DNA of 64,000 nucleotides, taken from NCBI GenBank assembly GCA_038321965.1, contig JBBQFL010000022.1:6155-70154 (forward strand), given 5' to 3'. Origin of the DNA: UKL13-2 sp038321965 (GTDB lineage: Bacteria; Pseudomonadota; Gammaproteobacteria; Burkholderiales; Usitatibacteraceae). The notes beneath the pieces are model-generated. The model was not told the origin of the DNA. It searched no databases and saw only the letters and a list, made by a program, of their open reading frames with translations. Numbering within the stretch: position 1 is the stretch's first letter; every line of letters starts with the position of its first letter. Position numbers and translations under genes: made by a program. Shown piece after piece: positions 1 through 8,974 of the stretch.

Positions 1-347
1 ATGGCAAAGAAGAAATAGGCTGTGGCCAGCGAACATAGGGCAAGCGCTGCTGCGAGATAGCGGATGGCCGCGCTTTGCACAGCCTTGAGCGTGATGATCA
101 GTGCGAGCATGCACGCGGCGACTCCGGTGACCGCAATCAGACCAAGTGCCAACCGCAGGAACCACGCACCCATCGGGCCTTCGGCTGATCGAAACAGTAA
201 GTCTACAAAGAAAGGGTTCTCACCACGCGCGAGCGCGACTGGCGCGGGTAGCAGGACGAGCCAATGTGCAAAAACCATCGCCGCGACAATTGCAGCACCG
301 ATCACCAACCATCTGTTGACCAACGCTTGGACGATCTTATCAGCCAT
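1..347 (-). CDS. Partial membrane protein of unknown function (runs off left edge)
   Basis: An open frame of 115 codons begins at an ATG whose complement is at 345-347 and reaches the window edge without a stop. A clear GGAGG ribosome binding site lies about 7 bases upstream of the ATG. The translation begins MADKIVQALVNRW and has three hydrophobic stretches of 20-25 residues, near residues 14-36, 62-86 and 91-114, with an arginine/glutamate-containing loop between the first two. That is the pattern of a small multi-pass inner-membrane protein. It is divergent from deoD. I do not recognise the family. Plus-strand frames over the same bases lack a convincing ribosome site and look like shadows. 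Confidence 0.6.
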   Translation of the reverse strand, partial: MADKIVQALVNRWLVIGAAIVAAMVFAHWLVLLPAPVALARGENPFFVDLLFRSAEGPMGAWFLRLALGLIAVTGVAACMLALIITLKAVQSAAIRYLAAALALCSLATAYFFFA

Positions 348-550
348 CCGATGCCCTCCCGTGAATGCGCCGGAATCGATTCGATACGGAGAATACTTGC
401 AATCGATTTGTCGTGCGAGCATACCATTTGCTCAGGATCCCCGGGATTTGTTCGGCAGCAACGCCGCCACACATTTATGCGCAGACCTTGATCTTCCACG
501 CGCTTCCCGGCACGATGCGCATTCCATTCTCAAACGATAAGAGCCCACGC

Positions 551-1261
551 GTGCCTACTCCCCACATCAATGCCCAGCCCGGTGATTTCGCCGAAACCGT
601 CCTCATGCCCGGCGACCCGTTGCGCGCGCAATTCATCGCCGAAACCTGGCTCAAAGACGCGAAGCTGGTCAACACAGTTCGCAACATGTTCGGCTACACC
701 GGCACCTATCAGGGCAAACGCATTTCCGTGATGGCGCATGGCATGGGTATTCCTTCGTGCAGCATTTACGCCACCGAGCTTATCAAGGATTACGGCGTGA
801 AGACGGTGATTCGCGTCGGCTCCTGCGGTGCATTGAACAAGGAGATCAAGCTGGGCGAAATCATCATCGCGATGGGTGCCTCCACCGACAGCAAAGTAAA
901 CCGCATGCGCCTGATGGACCACGACTACGCCGCCATCGCCGATTACGATGTGCTGCGCATGGCGGTGGACGTGGCCAAAGAGCAGAAGAAGGCGGTACGC
1001 GTCGGCAACGTGTTCTCCGCCGACCTGTTCTACACGCCGCAGCCGGAGCTATTCGACAAGCTGGAGAAAATGAATGTGCTCGCCGTCGAAATGGAGCTCG
1101 CCGGCATCTATGGTTTGGCCGCCGAATACGGTGCGCGCGCACTGGGAATTCTCACCGTATCGGATCAGATTCGTACCCATGAACACATGAGTACTGAGGA
1201 CCGGCAGACGAGTTTTGGCGCGATGATTGAATTGGCGCTGGAGACAGCGGTGCGGTTGTAG
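551..1261 (+). CDS. deoD: Purine nucleoside phosphorylase DeoD-type
   Basis: Cytosolic enzyme that splits purine (deoxy)nucleosides with phosphate to free base and (deoxy)ribose-1-phosphate in purine salvage. The sequence matches the hexameric DeoD family along its whole length: N-terminal TPHINA, phosphate-binding MPGDPLRA near residue 20, HGMGIPSCSIY, RVGSCGA with the Arg/Ser phosphate ligands, VEMELAGIYG for ribose binding and TVSDQIRTHE with the catalytic Asp. I chose GTG at 551 because it gives 236 residues and the conserved TPHINA start (E. coli has 239) and has AAGAG 7 bases upstream. An in-frame ATG at 515 would add 12 unconserved residues. It appears to be a single-gene unit. Confidence 0.95.
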   Translation: MPTPHINAQPGDFAETVLMPGDPLRAQFIAETWLKDAKLVNTVRNMFGYTGTYQGKRISVMAHGMGIPSCSIYATELIKDYGVKTVIRVGSCGALNKEIKLGEIIIAMGASTDSKVNRMRLMDHDYAAIADYDVLRMAVDVAKEQKKAVRVGNVFSADLFYTPQPELFDKLEKMNVLAVEMELAGIYGLAAEYGARALGILTVSDQIRTHEHMSTEDRQTSFGAMIELALETAVRL

Positions 1262-1285
1262 GGCTGTGACATAAGCGAGCGATAT

Positions 1286-1408
1286 ATGATGAAGATCGCC
1301 TATTGGCGGGGTGTTTCATGGCTTTTGGCTTGGGAGGCGCGCCAGTGTTTGAGTAAGCCTGGCGTGGACAAAGCCAATTTCATGTACAAGCAACTGCCCG
1401 CCGACTAG
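1286..1408 (+). CDS. Possible 40-residue ORF of unknown function
   Basis: ATG at 1286 (second ATG at 1289) opens a 40-codon frame ending in TAG at 1406-1408, seven bases before the next small gene. The product would be MMKIAYWRGVSW..., with a mixed hydrophobic/basic composition and no recognised motif. The ribosome site is weak (AGCGAG). It is included only because it fills the gap after deoD; it may be non-coding. Confidence 0.2.
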   Translation: MMKIAYWRGVSWLLAWEARQCLSKPGVDKANFMYKQLPAD

Positions 1409-1415
1409 TTAAACT

Positions 1416-1699
1416 ATGAATGTCACCATGTCCACCATCCCCCGCACTCACGCCGATGTCCAAGGGTTTATCAACTTGATGTTGGTCGCTTGTGAAGACG
1501 CAACAATCAACGGCACCTTGCAAGACCTGCTCTCGCTCCCTAACGACACCCGCAAAGCCGCGGTGTACAAGCTGGTGACGCACCTGCGCGGACTACAGCA
1601 TTGCCCGAACTGATCGACGCGATTGCCTGCCTGCTCGATGATGAGGTGGCAGAGAAAGCGTTTCAGGCGATTTACCATTGCGCGCGCGTTGCACGGTAG
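1416..1699 (+). pseudogene. Small conserved-looking protein broken by a frameshift
   Basis: The frame from ATG 1416 (alternative ATG 1428) gives 65 residues ending KLVTHLRGLQHCPN and stops at 1613. From about 1597 another frame continues in the same style, ALPELIDAIACLLDDEVAEKAFQAIYHCARVAR, and stops with TAG at 1697-1699. Joining the two frames near 1590-1600 gives one helical, acidic protein of about 94 residues. The simplest reading is a gene with a single small indel at that point, real or from sequencing. I do not know its function. Confidence 0.5.
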
Positions 1700-1777
1700 G
1701 GAAGCACTCCCTCGCTTCAGCAACTGCATGACCAACGGCTACCAAGCTGGCCTGCAAGACGAGCCAACGGCACGGTC

Positions 1778-2560
1778 CTAGCCGAAACGATAAGCATCCA
1801 TTACCAGCGCATTTCCTTCGAAGCCTTCGAACACGCGCTCAGGTTCTGCATCCGGGCCGGCCGCACCCAACGCGACGAACAGCGGCAGGAAATGCTCCTC
1901 TGTCGGATGCGCGCGACCCGCGTCGGGTGCCTGATCGCGATACGCGGTAAGTGCGTTGAGGTCGTGCGCAGCAAGGTGGTCAAACACCCAATTCTGAAAT
2001 TTCTGCGCGTACGGCGCGGGCGCAGTTTGTCCGCGCGACATCATCCAATCGCGCAAGTTGTGCGTCAGATGTCCCGAACCGACGATCAATACGCCCTCAG
2101 AGGTCAACGGCGACAGCGCGCGGCCAACGTCGTAATGGTGGCGTGGATTCATTGCCGTTTGCACCGATAGCTGCACGACAGGCACATCGGCGTCCGGATA
2201 CATTTTCAGCATTGGTACCCAAGTGCCGTGATCAAAGCCGCGACAGCCATCGATACCAGCGGTGAGGCCTGCACCTTTCAACATTGCCTGCGCTTTGGCG
2301 GCGATGTCAGGTGCGCCCGGTGCCGTGTAGCTGATCTTGTAGAGCGCTTCGGGGAAACCGCCGAAGTCATAAATCATCGATGGTTTTGCGTTACCCGATA
2401 ACATCGGCAGATTGGTTTCCCAATGCGCCGTCACCATCAGCACTGCCTTGGGCTTGGGCAATTCTTTTGCAAGCGCCGCCCACACTTCACCGGCAGCACC
2501 GGCGTCGATCGCGTGCATGGGTGAGCCGTGGGAGAGAAAGAGTGTTGGGAGTTTTTGCAT
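1778..2560 (-). CDS. ygiD: LigB-type extradiol dioxygenase, YgiD-like (4,5-DOPA dioxygenase family)
   Basis: The 260-residue product matches the class III extradiol ring-cleavage family represented by E. coli YgiD and plant 4,5-DOPA dioxygenase. Visible features are LFLSHGSPMHAI at the N terminus, VTAHWET, the FDHGTWVPM block, and GSGHLTHNL, which supply the metal-binding histidines. The start at the complement of 2558-2560 (MQKLPTLFLSHG) matches the family N terminus. The longer frame to 2680 only adds residues translated from a GC-rich palindrome. The physiological substrate in bacteria is uncertain. It lies upstream-to-downstream behind the GST gene on the same strand, about 180 bases away. 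Confidence 0.88.
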   Translation of the reverse strand: MQKLPTLFLSHGSPMHAIDAGAAGEVWAALAKELPKPKAVLMVTAHWETNLPMLSGNAKPSMIYDFGGFPEALYKISYTAPGAPDIAAKAQAMLKGAGLTAGIDGCRGFDHGTWVPMLKMYPDADVPVVQLSVQTAMNPRHHYDVGRALSPLTSEGVLIVGSGHLTHNLRDWMMSRGQTAPAPYAQKFQNWVFDHLAAHDLNALTAYRDQAPDAGRAHPTEEHFLPLFVALGAAGPDAEPERVFEGFEGNALVMDAYRFG

Positions 2561-2621
2561 GATGGTTTTTCTCGCCAGGAATTTTGATTTTTTGCGACGA
2601 TGCGTAACGCAGCGATCATGG

Positions 2622-2657
2622 CTTGCTCCTTCCCCCGGCGACGGGAGAAGGAGCAAG
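2622..2657. repeat. GC-rich palindromic repeat, copy 1 (intergenic)
   Basis: Perfect 11-base arms CTTGCTCCTTC (2622-2632) and GAAGGAGCAAG (2647-2657) surround a short GC-rich loop. It resembles the palindromes inside the restriction-modification gene at about 12.0, 12.4 and 13.7 kb and in metX at 56.9 kb. Here it sits between ygiD and the GST gene. Confidence 0.6.
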
Positions 2658-2738
2658 TCAGTGACGTAGCCAACTTGCACAGCCGCGTTCGGCGCCGGTC
2701 GCCGTCCGATTCATTGCCGCAATGAAATGGCCATGAAA

Positions 2739-3347
2739 TTACTTGATCAATCCCTCCGCCCTCAACGCTTCCTGCACCTTTGGCCGCGCCGCAACGCGCG
2801 CCTGAAACGCAGCCAGCACGGGCCATTTGGCGATATCGAGTCCGACCCACTGGCCCCAGTTTAGTACGGTGAACAGATAGCCGTCGGCGACGGTGAACGT
2901 ATCGCCCAACAGGTAATCCTTGCCGTCGAGTTGCTTGCTGAGCCAGTCGAAGCGTTTACCGAGTTTGTCTTTGAAGCCTTGCTTCACTTCCGGTGCCATC
3001 GCGGGATCGAATAGCGGGCTGAATCCTTTGTGAATTTCGGAGGTGATGAAATTGAGCATCTCCTGCAAACGATAGCGCGCCATGGTGCCTGCTGCGGGCG
3101 CCAGGCCGGATGCGGGATTTTGATCGGCGATGTACTGAACAATTGCCGGGCCCTCGCTCAAGTATTCGCCATTGTCCAGTTGCAGCAGTGGCACGTAGCC
3201 TTTGCTATTGATGGCCCAGAAGTCACCGCCACCATCGAGTACCTTCGTCTTCGTGTCAACTTTTTGTGTCGTGAATGGCAGGCCCGCTTCGAGCAGGGCG
3301 ATACGCGGGGAAAGTGAACAGGCACCGGGGGAGAAGAACAATTTCAT
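2739..3347 (-). CDS. gstA: Glutathione S-transferase, GstA (beta-class) type
   Basis: A 202-residue cytosolic protein conjugating or reducing electrophiles with glutathione. The N-terminal thioredoxin-like domain begins MKLFFSPGACSLSPRIAL, carrying the beta-class Cys10, with the cis-Pro region YVPLLQLD and the glutathione-contact motif EGPAIVQYIAD. The C-terminal helical domain contains SEIHKGFSPLFDP and FTVADGYLFTVLNW, close to E. coli GstA throughout. The ATG at 3345-3347 has AAGGAA upstream. It is divergent from a LysR regulator over a 123-base gap rich in inverted repeats, so regulation by that protein is likely (inference). Confidence 0.92.
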   Translation of the reverse strand: MKLFFSPGACSLSPRIALLEAGLPFTTQKVDTKTKVLDGGGDFWAINSKGYVPLLQLDNGEYLSEGPAIVQYIADQNPASGLAPAAGTMARYRLQEMLNFITSEIHKGFSPLFDPAMAPEVKQGFKDKLGKRFDWLSKQLDGKDYLLGDTFTVADGYLFTVLNWGQWVGLDIAKWPVLAAFQARVAARPKVQEALRAEGLIK

Positions 3348-3415
3348 GAGATTCCTTTTTGTTTGGTTAAACGAGAATTGCGTTGGTGAGAACAATTATG
3401 CTGGTTGCGTGATTA

Positions 3416-3465
3416 GGGATAAAGCGCTTAAATGGCAATTGTTTATCCCATTATTCGCAATAATG
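3416..3465. promoter_or_regulatory. Nested inverted repeats between gstA and the LysR gene
   Basis: GGGATAAA (3416-3423) is mirrored by TTTATCCC (3442-3449), and CATTATT-CGC-AATAATG forms a 17-base palindrome at 3449-3465, just before the LysR start at 3471. AAGCGCTT (3422-3429) is itself palindromic. Dyads of this kind between a LysR gene and its divergent target are typical regulator sites; which dyad binds is unknown. Confidence 0.5.
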
Positions 3466-3470
3466 AAAAT

Positions 3471-4379
3471 ATGGCACTAGACAGACTGTTGGCGATGTCG
3501 GTGTTCGTGAAAGTGGTGGAGCAAGGTAGCTTCGCGCGTGCTGCCGAGCGCATGAACATGTCGACCTCTGCGGTATCGCGGCAGATTGCCGATCTGGAGA
3601 CACATCTAACGACGCGCCTGCTGAATCGCACCACACGGCGCATTTCGCTGACCGAAAGCGGTCAGGCCTACTTCGAGCGGGCGCTGCACCTGTTGGCCGA
3701 TCTGGAAGAAACCGAAGCCGTGGTATCGAGCAGCACAGTCAACCCGCGCGGCACCATTCGGCTTACCTGTTCGACCAGCTTCGGCGTGCCGCATCTGGCG
3801 CCCGCCATCGGTGCATTTCAGTCACGCTATCCCGATGTTCGATTTGATATCTCGGCGTCGAACCGTTTTGTCGATCTCGTCGAAGAAGGGCTGGATCTGG
3901 CGATTCGTATCGGCGACCTTGGAAATCCGAATCTGATCGCACGCCGGATCGGCAGCATGCGCCTGGTCGCGTGTGCGTCACCAGACTACCTGAAGCGCAA
4001 TGGCACGCCAAAGCATCCGGACGATCTGGCCCATCACAATTGCTTCACCTACGAATATGCACCGGTCAAGAATCAATGGACGTTTCAAGATCGCAAAAAG
4101 AGCGAGATCAAGGTTCGCATCGATGGCAGCGTGCATGCCAACAACGGCGAGATGCTGACGGCCATTGCTGAGGCGGGTGTGGGCATTGCGCTGGAGCCTG
4201 ATTTCATCGTCAATTCGCTGCTGGCATCCGGTGCACTGGTGGAGATACTCAAGAACTTCCGGCCTGCGCCGTACAACATCTATGCCGTGTACGCCAGTCG
4301 GCGACATCTCTCGGCCAAGGTGCGAACGTTTGTGGATTTTCTTGCCGAGCGCTTCTCGACAACGTCGGAGTTGAACTAA
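3471..4379 (+). CDS. LysR-family transcriptional regulator
   Basis: The 302-residue product has an N-terminal winged helix-turn-helix (about residues 3-62, MALDRLLAMSVFVKVVEQGSF... with AVSRQIADLETHL as the recognition region) and a type 2 periplasmic-binding-fold effector domain from about residue 90 (GTIRLTCSTSFG, VDLVEEGLDLAIRIG). It belongs to the CrgA/AaeR-like group by its LVEEGLDLAIRIG motif. The ATG at 3471 matches the usual start two residues before LDRL. Divergent from gstA, which is its probable target. Its stop overlaps the stop of the convergent SulP gene by four bases. Confidence 0.9.
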   Translation: MALDRLLAMSVFVKVVEQGSFARAAERMNMSTSAVSRQIADLETHLTTRLLNRTTRRISLTESGQAYFERALHLLADLEETEAVVSSSTVNPRGTIRLTCSTSFGVPHLAPAIGAFQSRYPDVRFDISASNRFVDLVEEGLDLAIRIGDLGNPNLIARRIGSMRLVACASPDYLKRNGTPKHPDDLAHHNCFTYEYAPVKNQWTFQDRKKSEIKVRIDGSVHANNGEMLTAIAEAGVGIALEPDFIVNSLLASGALVEILKNFRPAPYNIYAVYASRRHLSAKVRTFVDFLAERFSTTSELN

Positions 4380-6118
4380 GCAGGATCGATCAGGGCTTCG
4401 CGTGGAGCGCCGACGATGTAGAGCGCGTCTTCCAGTGACGCACGCAGATTGTCCTCGCCCATACGTTTGACGAAGCCGCTGCGTTTCATCAGCATCAGCG
4501 GCTGTTCGTTCGCGCCGGCGATCATCATCAGTCCACCGCGCCTGGTCATCAATTTGTGCAGACTCTCCAGTGCCTCAAGGCCGGTGTTATCCATGTTGAT
4601 GGTTTGGTGCATTTCCACGATCAACACATCCGGTAGTTTTCCGGCGGGATCGAGCAGCGATTCGAGTTTGGTCACCGAGCCAAAAAACAGCGAGCCGAAT
4701 ATACGTACCGCCCCGACCACGCGTCCGTCGGGGAGTTGCGATTGCGACGACGGCAGGTCGATGACATCAACGCGCGTGAGTGACGACACCCGATAGATGA
4801 AAAACAAACTGGACAGGATCAGGCCGACCTGTACTGCAACGACCAGATCGAACACCACGGTGAGGAAAAATGTAGACAGCATCGTGATGCGATAAAACAT
4901 CGAGAATTGTTTGAGCTTCGCAAATTCTCCCCACTCGGCCATGCTGTAAGCGACCCACAAAAGGATCGCAGCCAGCGCGGCCAGAGGAATATAGCCAGCG
5001 AGCGGCGCGGCAACGACAATCACGAGCAGCAACGTGACTGCATGTACGATGCCGGCCACCGGCGAGCGCGCACCAGAACGGATATTGGTCACGGTGCGTG
5101 CGATGGTACCGCTGGCAACGATGCCGCCGAAAAACGGCGTGAAGAAATTAGCTACGCCTTGCGCCATCAATTCCTGATTCGGATCGTGGCGGTCGTTGAT
5201 GAGGCCGTCGGCCACACGGGCGCACAGCAACGATTCAATCGCGCAGAGCAACGCAATGGCAATCGTGGGTGCAACGAGATTCCGCGCCGTATCCCAATCG
5301 AAGGCCGGAAAATGCGGTAGTGGCAGGCCGCGGGGCAATTCACCGAACTTGCTGCCGATGGTTTCCACATGCAAATTGAACAGCCACACCGCCAGCGACC
5401 AGCCGATGAGCACGACGATTGTCGACGGCAGCTTGGACATAACGCGCGCCCAGTTTTTTGGCTGCGGACGATAAGACACCGGCCATAACACGATGAGCAG
5501 TAACGACGCCGCACCGATAACAAACGCCATCCAGTTGATCGTGTGAATGTGCGCAGAAATGACCGAGATCAGCGAGAAGAAATTTGATGGCGGCTTGGGG
5601 ATATCCAGGCCGAAAAAATCTTTTACTTGTGAGACACCGATAATGATCGCGATACCCGCCGTGAAGCCGATCACGATCGAAATCGGGATGAAGCGCACCA
5701 GATTGCCCATCCTGAACGCTCCCATGGCGAACAGCAACACGCCGGCCATCATGGTGGCGATAAGAAGATTGGCGACGCCGTATTTTTCGACAATGCCGTA
5801 TAGCAATGCGACGAACGCGCCGGCGGGACCGCCGATCTGCACCCGCGATCCGCCGAGCGCCGAAATTAGAAAGCCGGCGACAATTGCTGTGACGATGCCC
5901 TGCTCCGGCCGCACACCGGAGGCGATACCGAATGCCATTGCCAGCGGCAGTGCGACGACACCGACCGTCAGCCCGGAGGCAAGGTCTTTGACGAAATCGT
6001 CTTTGTTGTACGTCTTCAAGTGCGCCAGAATGCGCGGTCTGAAGCGAAACGCTTTCAGCGTTCTAAGCAGGGTGGCGAGAGCCGGATTCAAGAGAGCGGG
6101 CTTGGGTGATGAATGCAA
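4376..6118 (-). CDS. SulP-family anion transporter with STAS domain
   Basis: A 580-residue inner-membrane transporter. The N-terminal two thirds carry about 10-14 hydrophobic segments with SulP hallmarks: LASGLTVGVVALPLAMAFGIASGV after the cytoplasmic N terminus, GGSRVQIGGPAGAF, IESLLCARVADG and FFTPFFGGIVASGTIARTVTNIRSGARSPVAGI. The C terminus is a STAS domain (about residues 455-570; VGAVRIFGSLFFGSV, VLIVEMHQTINMDNTGLEAL). Family members carry sulfate, bicarbonate or dicarboxylates; the substrate cannot be told from sequence. Convergent with the LysR gene. Confidence 0.92.
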   Translation of the reverse strand: MHSSPKPALLNPALATLLRTLKAFRFRPRILAHLKTYNKDDFVKDLASGLTVGVVALPLAMAFGIASGVRPEQGIVTAIVAGFLISALGGSRVQIGGPAGAFVALLYGIVEKYGVANLLIATMMAGVLLFAMGAFRMGNLVRFIPISIVIGFTAGIAIIIGVSQVKDFFGLDIPKPPSNFFSLISVISAHIHTINWMAFVIGAASLLLIVLWPVSYRPQPKNWARVMSKLPSTIVVLIGWSLAVWLFNLHVETIGSKFGELPRGLPLPHFPAFDWDTARNLVAPTIAIALLCAIESLLCARVADGLINDRHDPNQELMAQGVANFFTPFFGGIVASGTIARTVTNIRSGARSPVAGIVHAVTLLLVIVVAAPLAGYIPLAALAAILLWVAYSMAEWGEFAKLKQFSMFYRITMLSTFFLTVVFDLVVAVQVGLILSSLFFIYRVSSLTRVDVIDLPSSQSQLPDGRVVGAVRIFGSLFFGSVTKLESLLDPAGKLPDVLIVEMHQTINMDNTGLEALESLHKLMTRRGGLMMIAGANEQPLMLMKRSGFVKRMGEDNLRASLEDALYIVGAPREALIDPA

Positions 6119-6200
6119 TCGTTGCGCATGGTTGCGCGAGGGGATTGAAATCCATTATGCGCCCGATCAAGCGGGATCAAGTCGGACTTCGATAATTACG

Positions 6201-7634
6201 CTATGCGGGCCGCGAATATACCCAGGCGAGCAAGGCGTCCTGTGCCGCCTGCGTCTGTGCAGCGTTGGCATGATTGGCGATCATGATGACGATCCAGCGT
6301 TTGCCGCTCTGGTCGAGTACATAGCCGGCGATGGCCCGCGCATCGTTGAGCGTGCCGGTCTTTACATGCGCCTGTCCTGCGATGGTCTCGCCCTTGTTAC
6401 GCCGGCGCAGCGTCCCATCGAGCCCAAGCAGGGACATCGACGAGATGAATTCGGGCATGACACTGGAGCGAAACGCGGCATCGAGCATCTGTGCAAGCGA
6501 TGCGGCGCTGATTCGTTCATTGCGGGAAAGTCCTGACCCGTTTTCGAGTACCAACTCCGGTGCGGCGATATTCTTTTTGGCCAGCCACTCCTTGATGATC
6601 TGCACCGAGCGGCTGGCATTGCCCGGTTCCTTTATGTTGCCGACCCAGGCCTCCGCCGACAGCGTGATAAAAAGCTGCCGCGCCATCACGTTGTTGGAGA
6701 ACTTGTTGATATCGCGCACCACGTCCGCGAGCGGTGGCGATTCGGTCGAGGCGATCAATCTGGCGTTGGCGGGTGCTGGCGCGAGCTTTACCGCTCCGTC
6801 CCATTTACCACCGCTTGCCCGCCAGAGACTGGCGAATACGCCACCGACAAAACGGGCGTGATCGAGCAGCGAAATATTCCACACACGTTCGCCACAACTG
6901 CGCGAAAAATTGCCCGTGAACGACACCTTTACGCGTGTCGGATTGATTTCCTGCACATCAAGCAGGATGCGCTCACGCAATTCACCGCAGGGTCCGTCGA
7001 CCAGCTTCACCCGATTGCTGATTTCAAGCTGCGCGGGCTTGACATCCGGTGCAATAGAAACCGTTTTATTGTCCAGCGATGGCGAAAAAAAGAAGCGTAC
7101 GGTTTTGAAATTGAGCAGCAGCGCATCGGGGCCGACGTTGTAAGCGCGCAATGCTTCACCGTCGAACGCGGCGTCATTTTGGGCGACGTTCTCGAAAAAT
7201 GAACGGTCGAGAGTCAAGTCGCCCTGAATATCATGGAGTCCACGGTCGCGTAACTGGCGGATCATCGCGGCGAAACGTTCGCTGGTTAGCTTCGGATCGC
7301 CCGTGCCTTTGAGAATCAGGTCACCGCGCAGGGTGCTGCCGAACATTTCGCCGGTGCTGAACATCTCTGTTTTCCAGCTGTATGTCGGGCCGAGCAACTC
7401 AAGGCCAGCAAAAGTGGTCACCAGTTTGATGACCGAGGCCGGATTCATGGGGTTGGCCACGTTAAGCGCAAGCAAGGAATCTCTGGCGCCGACTTCCTTG
7501 ACGAGGATGGCGACATTTTCCTGCGGCACTTTTACTTTGGCGAGCGCCTCGGCAACTGCAGGCGGCAGCGACTGCGCGCTGGCCATCGTCGCCAGGGTCA
7601 GGCTTACGCTCAACAGCAAAAACTTTACATTCAT
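6201..7634 (-). CDS. dacB: D-alanyl-D-alanine carboxypeptidase/endopeptidase (PBP4 type)
   Basis: Periplasmic class C low-molecular-mass penicillin-binding protein that trims or hydrolyses peptidoglycan cross-links. A signal peptide is visible (residues 1-20, cleavage after ASA). The three active-site motifs are present: SVIK at 67-70 (SxxK), FSNN (SxN) and VKTGTL (KTG). The large insert between SxxK and SxN typical of PBP4 is present, giving 477 residues. The ATG at 7632-7634 overlaps the bioA stop codon as ATGA, so it is probably translationally coupled to bioA. That pairing has no obvious functional link. Confidence 0.92.
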   Translation of the reverse strand: MNVKFLLLSVSLTLATMASAQSLPPAVAEALAKVKVPQENVAILVKEVGARDSLLALNVANPMNPASVIKLVTTFAGLELLGPTYSWKTEMFSTGEMFGSTLRGDLILKGTGDPKLTSERFAAMIRQLRDRGLHDIQGDLTLDRSFFENVAQNDAAFDGEALRAYNVGPDALLLNFKTVRFFFSPSLDNKTVSIAPDVKPAQLEISNRVKLVDGPCGELRERILLDVQEINPTRVKVSFTGNFSRSCGERVWNISLLDHARFVGGVFASLWRASGGKWDGAVKLAPAPANARLIASTESPPLADVVRDINKFSNNVMARQLFITLSAEAWVGNIKEPGNASRSVQIIKEWLAKKNIAAPELVLENGSGLSRNERISAASLAQMLDAAFRSSVMPEFISSMSLLGLDGTLRRRNKGETIAGQAHVKTGTLNDARAIAGYVLDQSGKRWIVIMIANHANAAQTQAAQDALLAWVYSRPA

Positions 7635-8974
7635 TGCGGACAATCCTCGTTGATGATGGCGATGGTCTGTTCGACCAGCCACTTGAATTCGTCGTCTTCG
7701 ATGACATACGGCGGCATGAAATAAACGCTGTTGCCAATCGGTCGTAGCAAGACGCCGCGCTTCAGGCTCGCGGCAAAAAATTCGCGTGCGAACGTGGGCC
7801 TGGCACCTTTGATGTCGAACGCCCAGATCATCCCCAAGTGGCGGAAATTTTCCACTTTCTCATGCTCTCGAATCACTTTTGCAAAAAGCGAAAATCGCGC
7901 GGCCTTGTCGCGATTCTTTTCGATCACTGCATCGGACTCGAAAATATCCAACGTAGCCAGCGCCGCGCGGCAGGCGAGCGCGCTGCCGGTGTAGGAGTGT
8001 GAATGCAGAAAGCCACGGGCAACATCGTCGTGATAGAAGGCTGCATAAATGGCGTCCTTCGTTAGCACACAGGAGAGCGGCAGATAACCGCCAGTGAGTC
8101 CTTTTGAAAGACACACGAAATCGGGCAGTATCGCCGCCTGCTCGTAGGCGAACATGGTGCCGGTGCGGCCAAAGCCGGTCATGATTTCGTCGGCAATCAG
8201 GTGCACCTGATATTTGTCGCAAAGTTCGCGCGCGCGTTTCAGGTAATCCGGCGAGTACATGCGCATGCCGGCCGCACCCTGTACCAGCGGCTCGACAATC
8301 AGCGCGGCAATTTCCTGATGGTGTACCTCAAGGAGTTGTTCGAGTGAAACACTAGCATTGGCGACGCTTTCAGCGCGTTTTGCCTCGGTGATGCCCGTCG
8401 TTAGGCGATCTACGTTTTCATTTCCAGGGAACGGCACGAGCAGGTTGTTGTTCAACAGCGGCCCGTACGCATCGCGAAAAATCGCCACGTCCGTCACCGA
8501 CAGCGCGCCGATGGTTTCACCGTGGTAGCTGCCTTCGAGGCTGACGAACTTTTTCTTGTCAGGCTTTCCACAATTGCGCCAATAATGAAAGCTCATCTTC
8601 AATGCGATCTCTACCGCACTGGCGCCGTCGCTGCCGTAAAACGCGTGCCCCAGGCCGGTGAGCGCAGCCAACCGCTCGGAGAGTTGCACCGCCGGCTCGT
8701 GGGTGAAGCCCGCGAGCATCACGTGTTCGAGCCTGTCGATCTGTTCTTTCAAGGCGGCATTGATGCGTGGATTGGCGTGACCGAACAGATTGACCCACCA
8801 CGATGACACTGCGTCGAGATAACGTTGGCCCTCGAAGTCAATCAGCCACACACCTTCGCCGCGCGCAATTGGCACGAGCGGAAATTGTTCGTGGTGCTTC
8901 ATCTGCGTGCAGGGATGCCACACGCTGGTGAGAGATCGCTCGACGATATTTTTGTTGGTGATTTTTTCCGGCAT
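7631..8974 (-). CDS. bioA: Adenosylmethionine-8-amino-7-oxononanoate aminotransferase
   Basis: PLP-dependent enzyme of biotin synthesis that converts KAPA to DAPA with S-adenosylmethionine as amino donor. The 447 residues match the family along their length: WHPCTQMKHHE near the N terminus, VSSWWVNLFGH, GSDGASAVEIALKM, GSYHGETIGALSVTD, IADEIMTGFGRTG, and the cofactor lysine in LSKGLTGGYLPL. No other bio genes are nearby, so the pathway is split in this genome. dacB follows with an ATGA overlap. Bases 8344-8363 closely match the 30-base dispersed repeat described at 10.5, 42.9 and 53.7 kb; they encode a region of variable length in the family. Confidence 0.95.
   Translation of the reverse strand: MPEKITNKNIVERSLTSVWHPCTQMKHHEQFPLVPIARGEGVWLIDFEGQRYLDAVSSWWVNLFGHANPRINAALKEQIDRLEHVMLAGFTHEPAVQLSERLAALTGLGHAFYGSDGASAVEIALKMSFHYWRNCGKPDKKKFVSLEGSYHGETIGALSVTDVAIFRDAYGPLLNNNLLVPFPGNENVDRLTTGITEAKRAESVANASVSLEQLLEVHHQEIAALIVEPLVQGAAGMRMYSPDYLKRARELCDKYQVHLIADEIMTGFGRTGTMFAYEQAAILPDFVCLSKGLTGGYLPLSCVLTKDAIYAAFYHDDVARGFLHSHSYTGSALACRAALATLDIFESDAVIEKNRDKAARFSLFAKVIREHEKVENFRHLGMIWAFDIKGARPTFAREFFAASLKRGVLLRPIGNSVYFMPPYVIEDDEFKWLVEQTIAIINEDCPQ

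Noticed and set aside
64..540. 158-codon plus-strand frame before deoD
   Set aside because: It overlaps a minus-strand membrane-protein gene with a better ribosome site, has serine/alanine/arginine-rich composition and ends inside the deoD leader.
5547..6536. 329-codon plus-strand frame
   Set aside because: It is antisense to the SulP transporter and dacB, both strongly supported; long antisense frames are common in GC-rich genes.
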